From: Hyphomicrobium sp.
GTDB lineage: Bacteria > Pseudomonadota > Alphaproteobacteria > Rhizobiales > Hyphomicrobiaceae
DNA length: 6,377 nucleotides
Direction of reading: 5' to 3'
Assembly (NCBI GenBank): GCA_025927515.1
Contig: JAICLG010000181.1
Span: 1-6,377 of the forward strand
In this document: piece after piece, positions 4,906 through 6,377 of the stretch
Layout: every line of letters begins with the position of its first letter
How positions within the stretch are numbered: the first letter of the stretch is position 1
Notes under the pieces: model-generated
The model's database searches: none
Told to the model about the DNA's origin: nothing
Seen by the model: the letters and a program-made list of their open reading frames with translations, nothing else
Made by a program: the position numbers and the translations under genes

Positions 4906-6377
4906 GTGCATCGTTTGTGCAAGCATTCGAGGACAGGCAAGCTGCGCTACGTTGCAGCTATTGCGACGGCCTTTGTCGTCGCCGGAGCGCCTTTCGCGAG
5001 TGCCCACGACAAATCGGATCGTACGCCCGCGGCACTCAACGCTCCGACGCCCGATTCACCGCTCATTCTCGTCGTTTCCCTCAGGAACCAGCGCGTCCGC
5101 GTCTATGATGTGACCGGCGAAATTGCCGGTTCGCGGATATCCAGCGGCCGGCCGGGATTTGCAACGCCGACAGGCGTTTTCTCAATTCTCGAAAAGAACG
5201 TGCGCCACCGGAGCAACATCTATTCCGGCGCCAGCATGCCGTACATGGAGCGCATCACCTGGTCTGGGATTGCGTTGCATGCCGGGGTCGTTCCGGGTTT
5301 CCGCGCCTCCCACGGCTGCATCCGTCTTCCCTATAGCTTCTCACGGCAGCTTTACGGTCTGACGAAAATCGGCGATCGCGTGATCGTCGCGTCCGACGAC
5401 GCGCGGCCCATCGCTTTCAGCAGCCCGAAGCTCTTCAAGCCGCTACCCCTCGATGACGCAACCTCGATGAACATGGGAGCGGTGGAACCGGCCCGCGTCG
5501 CCGTCAACGACCAACCCGATGGCACGACGACCGACGCCCGGGGCGAACTTCCCCTCCTGATTGGATTTTCGCCTGGACTCTCCCCATCCGTCGCCGGTGC
5601 GCCACGCCACCCGCAGCGTCACCCGGCGACGCGCGTCGAAGCCGATCAGATGATGCGCGATAAGCTCGCAAGCCTCAAAGCTGCGCTGAACATCGCAGAC
5701 GTGGCGCAATCGGCCGCCAAGGCAAAAGCCGCGCAGGCCGCAAAACATTTGTCCGCAGCGCGTGATCGGCTCCGCAGCGCCCAGCGTGGAGCGAAGCCGC
5801 TCCGGGCTGCTGTCAGAGCTGCTGAGAAAAAGCAGGCAGACGCGATCCGCGCTTTCGAGAAATACATGAGAACCGCGACGAGCGCGGAGACGAACTCCGG
5901 CCAATTTCCTGATCGCGAACCGGAACTTCAGAAGGCGCTGCTGGATCGGACGCGCGAAGCCGACGCCGCGCGCATCGCGGCCGCGAAAGGCGAACTGAGT
6001 TTTGCTGACGTCCAGGCTCAGTATTGGGTCGCGAAATCCGCGCGTGATGCCGCAACCAACGCCGCACGCGACGCGCAGGCGGATTTAGCTTCCGCAGAGA
6101 GAGCCTTGGCCGACGCTAACAAGGAAATGCGCTTGCGCTCGAAACCGGTATCGGTGCTCGTCAGTCTGCAAGCCCAGCGGATCTATGTCCGGCAAGGCTT
6201 CGAACCTGTGCTCGAAGCCCCCATCGACGTCGCGCCGCTGCCCGGACCCGTCGGAACGCACGTGTTCACGGTGATGCGCTATGGCAGCGATCCCGATACC
6301 TTCGACTGGCGGCTGGTCAGTGCGCAGATACCTTCCGTAAGCGAGCCCTCACCGGACGAATCACGCAAACACCACGT
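4906..6377 (+). CDS. Secreted L,D-transpeptidase (YkuD domain) with long coiled coil and second YkuD-like domain; 3' end beyond the window
   Basis: L,D-transpeptidases join meso-diaminopimelate residues of peptidoglycan stems (3-3 cross-links) or attach proteins to them, in the periplasm, using a catalytic Cys. The 490 residues present show a signal peptide (basic 1-15, hydrophobic 16-30, likely cleavage after A33 in ASA-HD), a YkuD domain (about 53-161) with H125 and the active-site motif S135-H136-G137-C138-I-R140, a Pro-rich linker (about 162-245), a long Ala/Lys/Glu-rich helical, probably coiled-coil region (about 246-411), and the start of a second YkuD-like domain (from 414: VSLQAQRIYV 419-428, VGTHVF 449-454). 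The strands of this second part mirror VSLRNQRVRV (57-66) and PTGVF (88-92) of the first. The start is GTG 4906, the first start codon after an in-frame TGA (4855-4857), with GGGTGG four bases before it; TTG 4915 is a less likely alternative. The frame has no stop before the window ends. The enzyme family is certain; the exact substrate is not. Confidence 0.95.
   Translation, partial: MHRLCKHSRTGKLRYVAAIATAFVVAGAPFASAHDKSDRTPAALNAPTPDSPLILVVSLRNQRVRVYDVTGEIAGSRISSGRPGFATPTGVFSILEKNVRHRSNIYSGASMPYMERITWSGIALHAGVVPGFRASHGCIRLPYSFSRQLYGLTKIGDRVIVASDDARPIAFSSPKLFKPLPLDDATSMNMGAVEPARVAVNDQPDGTTTDARGELPLLIGFSPGLSPSVAGAPRHPQRHPATRVEADQMMRDKLASLKAALNIADVAQSAAKAKAAQAAKHLSAARDRLRSAQRGAKPLRAAVRAAEKKQADAIRAFEKYMRTATSAETNSGQFPDREPELQKALLDRTREADAARIAAAKGELSFADVQAQYWVAKSARDAATNAARDAQADLASAERALADANKEMRLRSKPVSVLVSLQAQRIYVRQGFEPVLEAPIDVAPLPGPVGTHVFTVMRYGSDPDTFDWRLVSAQIPSVSEPSPDESRKHH

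Noticed and set aside
4647..5007. Two minus-strand frames of about 97 codons overlapping the transpeptidase start
   Set aside because: Arg/Ser/Pro-rich composition and overlap with the signal peptide of the real gene; no ribosome binding site or homology recognised.
4865..5113. 82-codon plus-strand frame with a signal-peptide-like beginning, overlapping the transpeptidase start
   Set aside because: The frame ends inside the YkuD domain, and the transpeptidase frame already has its own GTG start and complete signal peptide, so neither a separate gene nor a frameshift needs to be invoked.
5443..5904. 153-codon open frame on the minus strand inside the transpeptidase
   Set aside because: Antisense to the linker and coiled coil of a gene with clear signal peptide and catalytic motif; no domain seen.

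Overview
This is a GC-rich window with an ordinary chromosomal character. It holds four minus-strand genes in a row and one divergent plus-strand gene that runs off the right edge. Protein features and gene order suggest an alphaproteobacterium, probably Hyphomicrobiales (Rhizobiales). The grounds are a long BamB with an N-terminal LNPF-type segment, a single-TM tetratricopeptide protein directly upstream of it, and a multi-domain periplasmic L,D-transpeptidase. The taxonomic call is inference; no rRNA or tRNA is present to anchor it.

Minus strand, in transcription order from right to left: panB (3682-4563, ketopantoate hydroxymethyltransferase); a 157-base gap; an inner-membrane YfgM-like TPR protein (2727-3524); bamB, an outer-membrane lipoprotein beta-propeller (1344-2696); and der/engA (the tandem GTPase for 50S assembly, cut by the left edge). 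The order TPR protein, bamB, der matches the enterobacterial yfgM-bamB-der order, but here panB stands upstream where E. coli has hisS. The 30-base gap between the TPR gene and bamB, with a strong Shine-Dalgarno inside it, supports co-transcription of at least those two genes.

Plus strand: after a 342-base divergent region (4564-4905) a secreted L,D-transpeptidase starts at GTG 4906 and is still open at 6377. It has a signal peptide, an intact YkuD catalytic domain (SHGC motif), a Pro-rich linker, a long Ala-rich coiled coil and the start of a second YkuD-like fold whose first strands visibly repeat those of the first domain. The divergent region also holds a 69-codon reading frame (4616-4825) without ATG that reads like protein but could not be identified, plus an imperfect palindrome.

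Functionally the window joins coenzyme A precursor synthesis (PanB), outer-membrane protein insertion (BamB and a probable inner-membrane partner), ribosome assembly (Der) and peptidoglycan cross-linking or anchoring (the transpeptidase). No mobile element, CRISPR array, RNA gene or defence system was seen. The main points for a second look are the transpeptidase architecture, the small unidentified frame, and the number of non-ATG starts.
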